A stretch of DNA of 64,000 bases from Crambe crambe (GCA_963924555.1 OZ004586.1:372001-436000); one strand, 5' to 3'; positions 1 to 10,747 are shown, numbered from the stretch's first letter. Numbers and translations: made by a program. Notes: generated by a model from the letters alone, not told the origin.

Positions 1-1673
1 CCAAATGCTGAGTCAGCATCATCATCACTCTTATGCCTCTTCCGTTGGGGAAATGGCTGGCCTTGGTCTGGGTAGGAGAAGAGATATCAGATGACATCTA
101 ATACCAATGGATAGAACTCACCTTTTCCCTTATCATCAGTTGTGACCTCCTGAGAAGAAAGATTGAGACTCTGGTCTCCATAACTGATACTCATGAACCC
201 CAGACTTTGCAGAGCAAGCTGTTGTTCTTCAGTAATATCATCTATTATGTTGTCATCCAAAGTTCGGTATTTCATCTTGTAACCTTCATCAATACGCAGC
301 AGTCGTAACACTGGACCTCCCAATGCAATCTTCATCCTTTTCTCTAGTTTTCCAAATTCTTCAATGGTCATTTTGTCAAGTTCTATTTCACATTTCAGAG
401 AGAGAACTTTTTCTGATTTCTCTGCATTACCAAATGCATTACTTGGACATTCACAAACTCGTCTTTTAGAATACTCCTGGATCTTTTGTTTAAAACTTTT
501 AAGTGCCTCTTTATTTTCCCTTCCACCAAATTTCTTAATCCAAAGCTTTATGATATGATGATCGTGAAAAGAACAAAATCTAGCCACTCTGCGAAAAGCT
601 TCAGTCATTGTATCAGAACCTTCCAATAATTTTTCTTCAAAATTCATATCATGAAATTTAAGGAGGCTTAGAAAGTCATTGAATGTGTACGATTCTTGTA
701 CAGATTTCTGAAGACCAAAGATGAGGTTAACAAATCTTGTTTTCATCTGTTCAGTATCTTGATAAAGCTGATTCATTTTAATCTTTTTTTCATCTTCTGA
801 CATTCCATGAGTTGGGAGAAAAGGAAAATGTGGAATAAGGTCCACAAGACTTAGCACTGAAAAATTATAGTTATTAATACTTAGCATAGAAACACTTCAA
901 ACAACATACCTGAACTGGAGCATGAACTGACAGTAGAGGCAGCAGATTCTTGATATTGAATTTTAAGTTGACCTGTTAAAGTAACAGTGAGAATTGTACT
1001 TCATAGTTAGCCAATCTTTACCTTGTGCAATCTTTTGAGCAAGTCCTTCATGACCAATAGTTCTGAGTGCTTTCATCAAGCTCTCCAAGGTGGGTTTACC
1101 ACTCTTCTTCATCACATTATCTTGCTGATTGAGCCAAGCCCAAACCATATCTTCACGAAGAGGGTTCATTATTTTCATGTTGCTGTACTTGAGCCCCAAT
1201 GCCCCACCCAAGCGTATCAAGTCTTGTGGAAGAAGAGTTTCCAAGTATTCAGTGACTTCAAAATGATCATCCACTGTTAGTTGTGCTACAAAAGACAAAC
1301 GAATGAAAAACAAACAAAAAACAAAATAAAACAAAAAAAAGGTGAAGAGATGGATGAGCTGAAGTAACAGTGTATGGGGAACTTGATATTGTTAGACTTA
1401 CTCTCTGGGCCTGGGTTAGATTCGACATCACCACAGAGTATTAAGAGAGAGGGGAGAACTGTCTGTGCAAAGGACAGGTTGAGAAGGGAGCCACGATCCC
1501 CCAGATCAGCATGAACACAGAAGGTGTTTGGTGTGGGGGAAGAGAGATCACCAACAAGCACTGGATAAAGAAAGGATGAGTGTCTAGTTATCACTAAAGG
1601 AAGTTGGAAAAGCTATGTAGGTGGGAATAAAACACAGCTGCATACCTTTGAGGGTTTTTCCATCTTCTTTCAT
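1..1673 (-). CDS. 2A-Death-helical-(ANK) gene A, 5' part, runs off window
   Basis: Type I member of the tandem family; its ankyrin exon lies beyond base 1. Exons read on the minus strand: 1646-1673 (ATG, MKEDGKTLK), 1402-1593 (leader ending in DVESNPGP), 1022-1285 (Death domain with the GKPTLESLMKALRTIG core), 910-972 (Ser-rich linker), 122-856 (helical module, from VLSLVDLIPHFPF) and part of the acidic exon at about 1-35. Every complete intron is phase 1 with GT-AG ends, and the spliced frame is open. Death domains are adaptor-type protein interaction modules, so a role in intracellular immune or death signalling is inferred. The helical module (conserved WIKKFGGRENKEALKSFKQK stretch) is not one I can name. 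The acidic-exon acceptor region at about 30-75 is rearranged compared with the other copies, so this copy may be damaged at that splice. Confidence 0.75.
1406..1429 (-). other. 2A ribosome-skipping motif of gene A
   Basis: Encodes DVESNPGP, preceded by the hydrophobic stretch LPSLLILCG. D(V/I)ExNPG|P is the established 2A consensus, at which the ribosome fails to link the final Gly and Pro. Here the break would release a leader of about 71 residues from the Death-domain protein. The motif sits at the 3' end of exon 2, just before a phase-1 donor (GTAAGT). Confidence 0.9.
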
Positions 1674-1880
1674 GCTTGCACAATGAAATATTCCTGGAAA
1701 TGATTTCGCTAGATCTAAGGGAACTATTGGATAAATTGTAGATCAGATCTTCAACGAGCCCCACCTCCAAGACGTTAGAATTTACTAAGACTCGTAGGAC
1801 TTCAGTTCGATGGCAATTCCAGAGCTGTGATACAAAACTGGCAGTTATTTCAGGACAAAAAATGGAAGGAAGGGTAGTCT

Positions 1881-2003
1881 GGTGAACCATCCCCGGCCAC
1901 TTCCGTAGCACTGGCACGCTGGTGATGCCAGTGCTGCGGAAGTGGCCAGCATGCTGGTGATGCAATACTGCGGAAGTGGCCGGGGATGGTTCACGTTCAC
2001 CAG
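1881..2003. mobile_element. Foldback/MITE-like inverted-repeat element, copy 1
   Basis: Long imperfect inverted repeat. The left arm starts GGTGAACCATCCCCGGCC and the right arm ends with its complement (GGCCGGGGATGGTTCAC). The arms contain a further internal repeat of the GCGGAAGTGGCC block. No protein is encoded. A second copy lies at 28365-28480. It occupies the upstream block where copies B and E keep a kappaB-like site, so it may have replaced promoter sequence of gene A. Confidence 0.7.
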
Positions 2004-2088
2004 TAAAGGAAGGGCGCATACGCAATTAAAATACATTATTCATGAACCCCACCCAGCTATTAGCATGTGGAGGTTAGAGTTCACTAGT

Positions 2089-2335
2089 CTCCAGAACGGT
2101 ACACCAGAAAACAGTCCAGAACTCCAAGAGTACGTGTACACATGTCCTGTCTCTCGATATCGTTCAGATCTGCTTCTGTGAAAGCAAATGTCACTTCTCA
2201 ATCTGGAAGGTTATCTATAGTCGACTAGTCTGGGGTGCAGCCGACCCTTTACCAAAGAGTCTTCAGTTGGATAGGTATGGGTGTAAAGGTCATGTTGAAT
2301 ACAAAGTAGTTGAAGATCAGTGAAGTGGAGTTATT
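2089..2335 (-). pseudogene. Relic of the giant repeat gene's 3' end
   Basis: Closely matches bases 10803-11030, the C-terminal coding part of the giant repeat gene (for example CCAGAACGGTACACCAGAAA), but lacks the rest of that gene. It is interrupted at about 2218-2258 by a fragment beginning TAGTCTGGGG that resembles the small inverted-repeat element at 63028-63076. It lies upstream of gene A on the same strand, the same relation as between the giant gene and gene B. Confidence 0.75.
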
Positions 2336-2403
2336 AAATTGTTAGCTTCGTGCCCCCTGAATCAAATCCGAAATGCAGGCCCCTGAGTGACTGCTTCATA
2401 TAT

Positions 2404-2407
<4 letters not shown>

Positions 2408-2453
<46 letters not shown>
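2408..2453. repeat. (CT)n microsatellite
   Basis: Uninterrupted CT dinucleotides for about 46 bp. The same CT tract, much longer, follows the same flanking sequence at 28853. In both places it marks the point where the giant-gene relic meets isoleucyl-tRNA synthetase sequence. Confidence 0.95.
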
Positions 2454-2454
<1 letters not shown>

Positions 2455-3295
2455 AAGGGGGACTTTAAGAAGGTTGCCCCTGCAATCAAGAAACTGATGA
2501 GTCAGCAATTAACTGAGAAATCGAAGTCTTGGGTCACACTCTCTCAAAGGAAGACATCAAGGTAAGTGTTATAATCTATGAACAAAAAATGTGTCCTGAT
2601 TTGAGAAGTGTCCTGATTTGAGAGGTGTCCTGAGAAGTCTCCTGATTATTTCAGAGGATAATCATCACAAATATAGCAATGGGACACAGAAAAATGTTGT
2701 GTCCTGATAAGGAACATCCTGATTAGAGGTGTCCTGATTAGAAGTGTCCTGATTAGTAAAATGTTCTGATAAGAGAATTTCCTAAGTGCTATAATTACTA
2801 AGAACTTTGAAGGGTCTCATCCTTGGATTTAAGTAATATCAGTCTACTAAAACATTAGAATGATACTTCTGTGTTTCCTATTTCTTCATACACGGTAGAC
2901 CCCGCCCTCTCCAGCAAGTACTGTGCTTACACTGATGGAGAGCTATTGGTGCTGCTGGATGTGACCCCGTCCCAGGAAATGCTGGATGAGGGTGTAGCAC
3001 GTGAGGTCATCAATAAGATCCAAAACTGAGAAAGAAAGTAAAAGTGGAGATATTACTTACAAACTTGAAAGTTTTGAACCTGCTGTTGTGGACTTTCCCA
3101 CTTTAGGCGGGCGTGCAGCCTCGTGACACGGTGATAGTGATTTGGGAGGCACTGGGAGAGTTGGAACAGGCCCACGCACTCAGGAACGTCATCGGACAGT
3201 ACAAAGACCACATTGAGGGAACAACCAAGGGTCCCATAGTGCAAAGGTCATCCAAAACTGACCTCAGCAATGTGAAACAAAGGGTAAGAAATTGA
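2455..3295 (+). pseudogene. Isoleucyl-tRNA synthetase C-terminal exon fragments
   Basis: Three exon pieces match the C-terminal part of cytosolic IleRS as I remember the family. At 2457-2572 lies KGDFKKVAPAIKKLMSQ, then in another frame EVLGHTLSKEDIK. At about 2899-3029 lies LLVLLDVTPSQEMLDEGVAR followed by EVINKIQ. At 3106-3283 lies QPRDTVIVIWEALGELEQAH. Splice ends (AG before, GTAAG after) are kept, so this is a duplicated gene fragment and not a retrocopy. The first exon changes frame after QQLTE, and a base is missing after INKIQ, giving an early TGA. No catalytic HIGH or KMSKS part is present here. It is followed by an ABCC fragment, as at 31282-31568. Confidence 0.75.
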
Positions 3296-3352
3296 TAGTG
3301 GACAATTATTTATCGATTGCTGGACAGTCTAAATGGAGCATCACTTAATGTG

Positions 3353-3525
3353 TGTCCTGATTAGAGGTGTCCTTTAGAAGTGTCCTGATTAGAGGTGTCC
3401 TTTAGAAGTGTCCTGATTAGAGGTATCCTTTAGAAGTGTGCTGATTAGAGGTATCCTTTAGAGGTGTCCTTTAGAAGTGTCCTGATTAGAGGTGTCCTTT
3501 AGAAGTGTTTTGATTAGGTGTCTCA
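3353..3525. repeat. Minisatellite, TGTCCTGATTAGAGG-type unit
   Basis: About six imperfect copies of a 26-28 bp unit combining GTGTCCTGATTAGAG and GTGTCCTTTAGAA. Shorter runs of the same words occur at 2595-2775 and 29780-29905, in other introns of the IleRS fragments, so the repeat probably predates the duplication. Confidence 0.8.
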
Positions 3526-3802
3526 AGGTACCTTATTAATAAGCACACAGTTAAATTAGGTCAATGGATCATTAATAATTCATACACAGAGAGAGAGAGA
3601 GAGCTAGAAATGACTGCTGGTCACTGGTCATTTCCAAACCACTTCTTGGATAATGACCAACTAAATTTCAGTATTTAAGTATTGCAGGATAAGGAATGTC
3701 CGACCTAACCAATCAAGTTGTACCTCTGCACACAGACTCTCAGCAGACTTTCTTAATTAAAGATATCCTAAATTGAAGTTCTATTGTCTCCATTTTGTTC
3801 AG

Positions 3803-4830
3803 GTTGTCCTTGTGATATTTGCTCCAACAACCCAGAGGAGAGGCTAACAGCTGATAAGGCATTCGTGGTGCTCTCCCTCTTCAATGTGCTGAGATTTCCC
3901 CTCACCATGCTCCCAGTGGTGGTCACTAACTTGAGACAAGTGATCACTACACAACATAGTCACCATCTTGATAGAGGTACGTAACTAAGTACATGCCAGC
4001 TGGATACAGGTAATTGTGATGATGACCTTTGACCCTCATATGCAGACATATAAATATGTACTTATATATATTGCATGTCCTACCCTGTTGACCTTGAGTA
4101 AACATCATGTGCACTCCCCACAATGCTCTAGTATAGTGAACCTGTATTAAGAAACCACCCTATTTAGAGACCACCCTATTTAGAGACCACCTCTCTTTAA
4201 AGACCACCCTATTTAGAAACCACCCTATCTAGAGAGCACCTCTCTTTAAAGATCACTTGGTTATGTCCCAATAGTGCTTGTATACTATTGATTTGACCTC
4301 TGACCTTTCCCATTAAGAGAGCACCTTTTGGTGGTCCAGAGGTGGTCACTATAGATGGGTTCACTATATAACACACCACATACCTACAACCACTTGTGTG
4401 AAGTGCACTTGAACTCACTTCAACTAGTTAAAGTGCAGAGTTGTGGGTGAGTGGGTTAAAGCACTGTCTGAGTGGGTGACTGAACTCTTGCTCTCTTGCA
4501 GGTTGAGTGGTTGATCTTCTGTTTGAGTGAGACACAATTAAGTTATAGGTTATACATATCATGTGGTTGCTAGGTGACTAGTAGTAAACCCACAGTATTT
4601 GTTCATCAATGTTGAAGTTACCCTATTCTGATTTAATTTATTCTATTTTTGGTTTGACTTGATAGTCCCTACCTATACATAAAAATATTCAGTTGTATGT
4701 CTGCTGGTCTTGATGACTCAACTGTTTTCCTCCATGTATAGGCTAGTGTGTCTGTGAAGAGGCTCATAAAATGAAGAATTGGATCCAGATGTCATTAACT
4801 GGACGCCAGAACTGGACCTTAACTTAAAAC
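3803..4830 (+). pseudogene. ABCC (MRP-type) transporter exon fragments, copy 1
   Basis: An exon at about 3803-3977 encodes NNPEERLTADKAFVVLSLF followed by NVLRFPLTMLPVVVTNLRQ. This is the conserved membrane segment of ABCC half 1 (family form KAFVSLSLFNILRFPL). A second exon at about 4741-4830 reads ASVSVKRL and, after a break, EELDPDVINWTPELDL, the segment that precedes nucleotide-binding domain 1. No Walker A or signature motif follows. The sequence instead runs into the 3' exons of the MAP3K-like gene. Several residues of the first exon are missing compared with 48152 (AAYNAN), so this copy is broken. Confidence 0.7.
4138..4345. repeat. Imperfect repeats, ACCACCCTATTTAGAG unit
   Basis: Five to six copies of an 18-24 bp unit (ACCACCCTATTTAGAG alternating with ACCACCTCTCTTTAAAG) inside an ABCC intron. 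A shorter version is at 31770-31900. Confidence 0.75.
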
Positions 4831-4837
4831 CTACATT

Positions 4838-5226
4838 CGATGTGTGCAGAGTCCAGAAAGAAAGGACGACAGTAAGTGGACTTGTTTGGTGATATTAATA
4901 TTGGAACCCTTTACCTATTATTGCAGTGGAGAGTTAGTTCAGGACTATTGACTAGATATCTCTCTCCCCTTCACTCCAGGTGGCTCTGTAACGCCCACCG
5001 TAGCCAAGCCTAATATAAATCCATGACTGCCATTGTTCGGAGTTTCTTTGAGAACATGTCCAAGAAGTTTAAGAGTAGTGGTAACCATCTCCAACACTCT
5101 GCTGAGCTGGAAGACAGTGGCTTCCAGGTAGAAGACTCACAGGATTAGCAATCTGAGTGTATCTTAATGATCATGCATTGTCTTTTGCTGCAGAGTCCTC
5201 AAGCTGGTGTCCTGAATGATATATGA
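4838..5226 (+). pseudogene. 3' exons of the MAP3K-like gene, copy 1
   Basis: Three exon pieces: the end of a VQSPERKDD exon (about 4846-4870), the penultimate exon (about 4980-5127, containing SFFENMSKKFKSSGNHLQ) and a last exon (about 5194-5226, SPQAGVLNDI then stop). Donor and acceptor bases remain. One base is missing after AKPN compared with 42010-42125, which breaks the frame. The upstream join to ABCC sequence (at about 4835) is chimeric; in the more complete locus these exons follow MAP3K C-terminal sequence. Confidence 0.7.
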
Positions 5227-5500
5227 ACCCTTTCCACTGTTCTGTTAATAATAACATGACTGTGTGAAATTCATTGTTTTGTATAATACCATGATTAATT
5301 CTATGAAGCTCCACCCACCAGTGATTCAGAGGGTAATTAAACTAGAATATGACACATCAAGCATTCTATTCACCACATCAAAGGAAGTTCTCCACATCAA
5401 AGGATCTACCCACCAGTGTTTCAGAGGGGTAATTAAGACACATCAAAAGAATTCACCACATCAAAGGAAGTTAGGTCCTGCATCATGTGAATATTTTTTG
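5227..5500. repeat. Intergenic strip with CACATCAAAGGAA repeats
   Basis: Non-coding gap between the plus-strand 3' exons and the minus-strand ankyrin gene. It carries four or five scattered CACATCAAAGGAA words between about 5340 and 5470. The same word is expanded at 49335-49510. Confidence 0.6.
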
Positions 5501-5504
5501 GCGC

Positions 5505-5510
5505 TTTATT
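5505..5510 (-). terminator. Polyadenylation signal of gene B
   Basis: AATAAA on the minus strand, 174 bp past the gene B stop. The same signal in the same context (GCGCTTTATT on the plus strand) is kept downstream of D (32988-32993), E (42507-42512), F (49557-49562) and G (60928-60933). Confidence 0.65.
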
Positions 5511-5683
5511 TTGAAATAATTTTAATAATTATACAAACAAAATCCACAAATTATAATGTGAGAAGTGAAACAAAAAGTGTAAGTGAAGCAAATAGAACTG
5601 ACCATGTGAGTGAGGGGAACCAAAATTATTACAAAATGAACACAATACAATAACTAGTGGTAAGTGCATAGTTATGGAGGAGA

Positions 5684-8600
5684 CTAACAGTGTGAGTGGA
5701 AATAATCCACCACTTCACTGTGACCCTCTGCTTGGGCCAGCTGGAGTGGAGTCTTGTTAAACATGTTTATGATGTTTGGGGAGCAATGGAGATGTTTGAT
5801 GAAATACTTGACAGTTGCGAGCTCACCAAACACTGCTGCCCAGTGAAGTGGAGTTTCAAGATCTTTGTTTTGTAACATAGCGTTGCATCCTTTGACTTCA
5901 GTTAGATATCGGATGATGGATAGGTGTCCTTTCTTGGCTGCAATATGTAAAGGTGTAGAATTGTTGTCATCCAGAGAATTGGGGTCACAGGCATGATTCT
6001 CTATGAGATTCTTGACGAGGTGGAGGTGACCTTCTTGTGAAGCAGAGTGAAGTGGTCGTCTTCCATACTGACCAGGAACATTAGGATTGCACTGCATAAT
6101 GTTTATTAAATAGTCACAAACATCACTATGTCCATTACGGGCTGCATTGTGAAGTGGTGTGCTGTTCCACTTGTCCCTACAGAGAGGATCACACCTCATG
6201 TCTTCGCATAGATATTGCACTATTGATAAGTGCCCAAACTGTGCAGCAAGACCTAGGGGGGTGACATGCTCATCATTTCTACTCTCAGGGTCACACCCAC
6301 ACTCCATTATCAGGAACTTGACAATGGACAAGTGACCCTTCTGTGCAGCATCAAAAAGAGGTCCTCCACCATGCACACCACTAGGAAGGTTGGGGTCACA
6401 ATTGCAGTCGTGGATAAAATATTGCAATATTTCGATGTGACCAAATTGAGCTGAAACGTGGACGGGAGAAGTCTGATGCTTTGTGAAATCCTTGAACATA
6501 TCTTCCATCTTCATGAAGGTCAGCATTTTTTCCATCAAGTACTTCGCTACTTTTAAATTTCCACCGATACAAACACTGTGTAGAGGTGAGTAACCATACT
6601 CGTCCTGCTCAAGGGGATCGACTTGGTGCTTTTCGACTAGATACTGTACTATGTTGAGATGACCTGTTTCAGCTGCTTGGTGTAATGGTGTCATTCCATA
6701 TTGACCTGACGCTGCAGGGTTACAGAGCTCACTTTCAATCAGGTACTCCAGCACTTCCAATCTTCCATTGGTAGCTGCATAATGTAGTGATGTATTATTG
6801 TTCGCATCTTTTGTTAAGGGGTTGAGTCCCTTTGTGATGAGACGCTTCACTTCTTCCAGGTCTCCTCTTTTGGCAGCATGATGCAATTCCAAGCTCTGGT
6901 TGGTGGTGGTTTCTGCTGAGACTATCATGTCCAGTCGTGGGTCCTTCAAGTCTCTCCCAACATACTCCTGTCATGTGAGGGAAGGAAATTCTCACTCTAG
7001 TACTAACATAATAGAGGAATTGTTGACTTATTAGCTATAGAAGTCTGGAAATTTATGGATTGTGCCACAGACATTACAACCATTGTTTACAAGTAACAGC
7101 AATTAAAAAATACATGGAAATTAAATTAATCAAATACAAGTAAGTTGTAACCATGGATATTATGCTCCATTGTTTTCTTGATCTCCAATTCTACCTATTA
7201 TGCTTCTTAGAAATTGTTCAATAAATTGATCAGCATTGAAGATATTCTTCTCTCATTAAATGAAGTGACAAAACCCTTTCATAAGCTGTGTAGATGAGGG
7301 TTGGACTAAGAGGACTCTCTTTAAAAGGGAAGACAATGAGGGTAATTCATCCTGGCTCACTGAACCTCAGAAAGGTCTATGAGTAATTGCCTATTAAGCT
7401 CAATTATGCCCTAAAAGTTATTATGTCTAAATGTAAAAGAATATGCTACATCATTTATTCCTCCCTAATTATTGAATTAGGTAGAACTAGTAGCATGTTG
7501 ATATTCTTACGTTAGGGGAATGATGATTTTAAAATCCTTACCTGGAACACAGACATTACAACCATTGTTTACAAGTAACAGAAATTAAAAAATACATTGA
7601 AACTAAATACAAATAAGCTGTAACCATGGATATTAAAATTAGTAAAAACCTGATGTAAATGAATATGCTTCCAAATAATGTTTTTATATTAGGAGGAATG
7701 ATGACTTGTAAAATACTTACCTGGAACTCATCAGAGATATAGGTCCCGAGTCCTGATGTGAATATGCTTCCACCATCATCTGAGTGAGTGGCAATACCTG
7801 TTCCAGTGATGTCACTAACTGTGCCAAATGCTGAGTCAGCATCATCATCACCATCACTACCCTCCACCTTAAGGGCAGCCATTTCCCCCACTAGAGAGAG
7901 GACAGGGTCTGGGTAGGAGAAGGGATATCAGATGATGTCAAATACATGGAGAGAACTCACCTTTTCCCTTATCATCAGTTGTGACCTCCTGAAAAGAAAG
8001 ATTGAGACTCTGGTCTCCATAGCTGATATGCACAAACCCCAGACTTTGCAGAGCAAGCTGTTGTTCTTCAGTAATAGTATCTATTATGCCGTCATCCAAA
8101 GCTCGGTACTTCAGCTCAATGCAACCTTCATCGATATGCAGCAGTCGTATCACTGGACCTCCCAATGCTCTTCTCATAGCATGCTCCAGTTTCTCAAACT
8201 CTTCAACAGTTGTTTTATCGATTTTCATTTCACTTTTGAGAGCGAGTGTTTTTTCTGACTCTTCTTCGTTACCAAATGTATCGCTCGGACATTCACAAAT
8301 TCGCCTCTTGGAATAATCTTGAAATTTCTTTCTGAATTCTTTGAGTGCTTCTTTATTTCTTGTCGTACCAAATCTGTTCATCATAAGTTTGATCAGATCA
8401 CGGTCATAGAAAGACCAAAACTTTGATGCTTTGCGAAATGCTTCAGGTATGGTTTTGCAGCCTTGTAGTAATTCTTCAAACTTTGCTTCGTGGAAGGTTA
8501 GGAAGCTGTGAAGGTCATCTAGTGTGCACTTTTCTTTGACAGATTTTTGAAGGTCAAAGACGAGGTTAGTAAATTTAGCTTTCAAACGTTCAGTTTCTTT

Positions 8601-10185
8601 CTGCAACTGTCTCATTTTAAACCTTTTCTCTTTTTCTGACATCCCATCGGTAGGTAAGAATGGAAAACATGGAATGAGATCCACAGCACTCATATCTGAA
8701 ATTTCAAGTAACACACTTGCATAAATTGATCTTAACTTCCCTCAGAACAGTACCTGAACTAGAGGATGAGCTGACTGTGGAAGGAGCAGGTTCTGGACAC
8801 TCAACATTCAGTTGATCTAAAGATATAAATTAAAGATAAAAGTCACTTAGCTATCAAGTATCATTTCTCCTTACCTTCAGAATTCATGTCAGATGGTGTG
8901 GGAATATCTGATGCCAATTGTTGAACACCTGTAACAAAATAAGCCCTGAAAATCATTAACTAACTGGTTATATCGCATTATAAGATTGTGTATTTCAGTT
9001 GATCTTTAGAATGGATCTTTATTTTAATCATATCCACAACTAGTTGATTTGGATACTGAGTAGTTACTAGTCCAGAATTAGCTGTAACTACCTTGTGCAA
9101 TCTTTTGAGCAAGTCCTTCATGACCAATAGTTCTGAGTGCTTTCATCAAGCTCTCCCAGGTGGGTTTACCACTCTCCTTCATCACATTATCTTGCTGATT
9201 GAGCCATGCCAAAACCATGTCTCCACAAAGAGGGTTCATCATCTTCAAGTTGCTGTAGTGGAGACCCAATGCCCCACCCAACTGTATCAAGTCTTCTGGA
9301 AGAAGAGTTTTCAAATATTGAGTGACTTTAAAATGGTCATCCACTGTTAATAGTGCTACAAACAAACAAGAGATGGATGAGCTAAAGTAACAGTGCATGA
9401 AGATCTTGATATTAATAAGGCTGTGTCTACAGTGCCGGCACCGGCATCGGGAATTATCTTCTTGGAGTGCCGGCAGGACACTTAGAAAAATTTTCAAAAA
9501 TTGAAAAAGAAAAAATGTCCAATTTGGGAATCAAACCCGAGACCGCACGTTCCATAGCACACGGCACTAACCGATGCGCTACAGTGGCAACGCTGCAAGC
9601 ATCTGTTTGAAAGCGATACTTATACTTCTAATCTCAAACTCTTTGGTTGTCTTAGGGAGCCCTTTGGGCGAATGTTGCCTAGCCTTGGAGTCACAACAGT
9701 GCGTGAATAGTACGTCCCATACACCTAACGCTCACTGCGCTCGCTCCCTTGCAGGAGCCATTATATACATAGGCCAGCTTTGCTGGCCTATGTATTATCC
9801 TGCCGGCACTCCAAGAAGAAAATTCCCAATGCCGGTAGAATTAATATGTATATATTAATTTTAATTATATTAATGATATGTATATGCGAATATTAATAAA
9901 TATTGTTAGACTTACTCTCTGGACCTGGGTTAGATTCGACATCACCACAGAGTATCAAGAGAGAGGGGAGAACTGTCTTTGCAAAGGACAGGTTGAGAAT
10001 GGAGCCATGATCCCCCAGATCAGATTGAACACAGAAAGTGTTTGATGTGGGGGAAGAGAGATCACCAACAAGCACTGGATAAAGAAAGCAGGAGTGTCTA
10101 CTTATCATTAAAGGAAGTTGGAAAATAATATCTAGAGGGAACAAAATTATAGACCTAGTTGCATACCTTTGAGTGCTTCTTTCAT
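5684..10185 (-). CDS. 2A-Death-helical-ANK protein, gene B
   Basis: Nine exons on the minus strand: 10167-10185 (MKEALK), 9916-10131 (leader with 2A), 9092-9355 (Death domain), 8875-8928 (GVQQLASDIPTPSDMNSE), 8754-8816 (Ser-rich), 7961-8695 (helical module), 7721-7890 (acidic GDDDADSAFGTVSD segment) and 5684-6967 (EYVGRDLKDPRL, then 12 ankyrin repeats). Exon lengths sum to 2805 nt, giving 934 aa with no stop. Introns are phase 1 until the last, which is phase 0. The usual exon-2 acceptor (TTTAG) reads TTTAA here. An upstream TCTAG at 10132-10134 restores the frame and adds DIIFQLPL. Death plus ankyrin architecture suggests a cytosolic sensor or adaptor; the ligand is unknown. Type II helical module (TDGMSEKEKRFKMRQL), shared with D. 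The intron at 9356-9915 contains an inserted inverted-repeat element. Confidence 0.8.
6968..7720 (-). other. Intron before the ankyrin exon of gene B
   Basis: Non-coding, 753 bp. A block of about 60 bp ending in a splice-like TGTTCCAG/GTAAGG (7545-7615) repeats sequence at 7060-7135, a partial duplication of the neighbouring exon end. Equivalent introns in D, E and F differ by indels that reveal gene conversion among copies. Confidence 0.6.
9431..9840. mobile_element. Inverted-repeat non-autonomous element in gene B intron
   Basis: Terminal inverted repeats of about 38 bp: the left arm runs from CCGGCATCGGGAATTATC (9441) to GTGCCGGCAGGA, and the right arm (9800-9838) is its near complement. 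Inside are a tRNA-like stretch (9512-9590) and a perfect hairpin (ACATAGGCCAGC, TTT loop) at 9767-9793. No transposase. It lies between the leader and Death exons and is absent at this place from copies D, E and F, so it is a late insertion. An AT-rich strip (9841-9900) follows it. Confidence 0.65.
9512..9590 (-). other. tRNA-like SINE head
   Basis: The minus strand holds an A-box-like TAGCGCATCGGTTAGTG and a B-box-like GGTTTGATTCC at tRNA spacing, as in tRNA-derived SINEs. The acceptor arms (GTTGCCA against TTGGACA) do not pair well, so it is unlikely to be a working tRNA gene. Confidence 0.55.
9920..9943 (-). other. 2A ribosome-skipping motif of gene B
   Basis: DVESNPGP in frame in the leader exon, preceded by PSLLILCG. 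The predicted break falls after about 76 residues, because the shifted acceptor lengthens the leader. Confidence 0.9.
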
Positions 10186-10544
10186 GTTTGCACAGTGAAA
10201 TTCTCGAAATGATCTATGGCAGTTATTGTTATGGGATAATTGTTGATTGAGCTTGTAGAAGTTGATTATAAGCTTTCTACGAGCCCCACCTCCAAGGACC
10301 AAGACGTTTGAAATCCGTAACTAGGTTATCACTGAGTTTAATTATTGTAGGACTTTAGTTCAATGAATGGTAATTCTAGAACTGTGATACAGTTATTTCA
10401 GGACAATTTTGTCGCTTTTTGATCACAAGCTTTTCTACGAGCCCCACCTCCAAGACGTTTGAATCCCGGAAACTAGAGTTTATCGCAGGACTTCAGCTCG
10501 ATGGCAATTCCAGAAAACTAGACAAAAAATAGAAATAAGAAAAC

Positions 10545-10655
10545 AAAGGGCGTGGTGTTTCGGGAGATTCCCTTAAGTAAACAACTTTAACGCGCACGTG
10601 CAGTTAGTAATAATACGAGCCCCACCCAGCTATCAGAAGGAGCATGCGCACAAGA
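10545..10655 (-). promoter_or_regulatory. Upstream block of gene B with kappaB-like site
   Basis: About 380 bp upstream of the gene B ATG. It holds GGGAGATTCC (10562-10571), a full match to the NF-kappaB consensus GGGRNWYYCC, then CGCGCACGTGCAG (10591-10603) and GAGCCCCACCCAGCTAT. The block is conserved upstream of E, where the kappaB match is perfect (46782-46791), and of D, where it is degenerate. The giant gene's stop is only about 90 bp away, so the promoter lies in the spacer between two same-strand genes. Function is inferred from the motif alone. Confidence 0.4.
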
Positions 10656-10747
10656 GAACTGGCATAATAATACAGTAATATAACAAAAAGAGACTAATAG
10701 TTAGTTTCAAGTTCAAGTTTACTAGCTAGCTAGGAATTTTCCAGTTC

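Noticed and set aside
1286-1594. 2A motifs as remnants of viruses or retrotransposons
   Set aside because: 2A does occur in those, but here each lies in a leader exon with intact splice sites leading in frame to a Death domain or the giant frame, with no element proteins nearby.
9512-9590. Functional tRNA gene
   Set aside because: A and B boxes are present, but acceptor-stem pairing is poor and the stretch lies inside an inverted-repeat element; better read as a SINE head.
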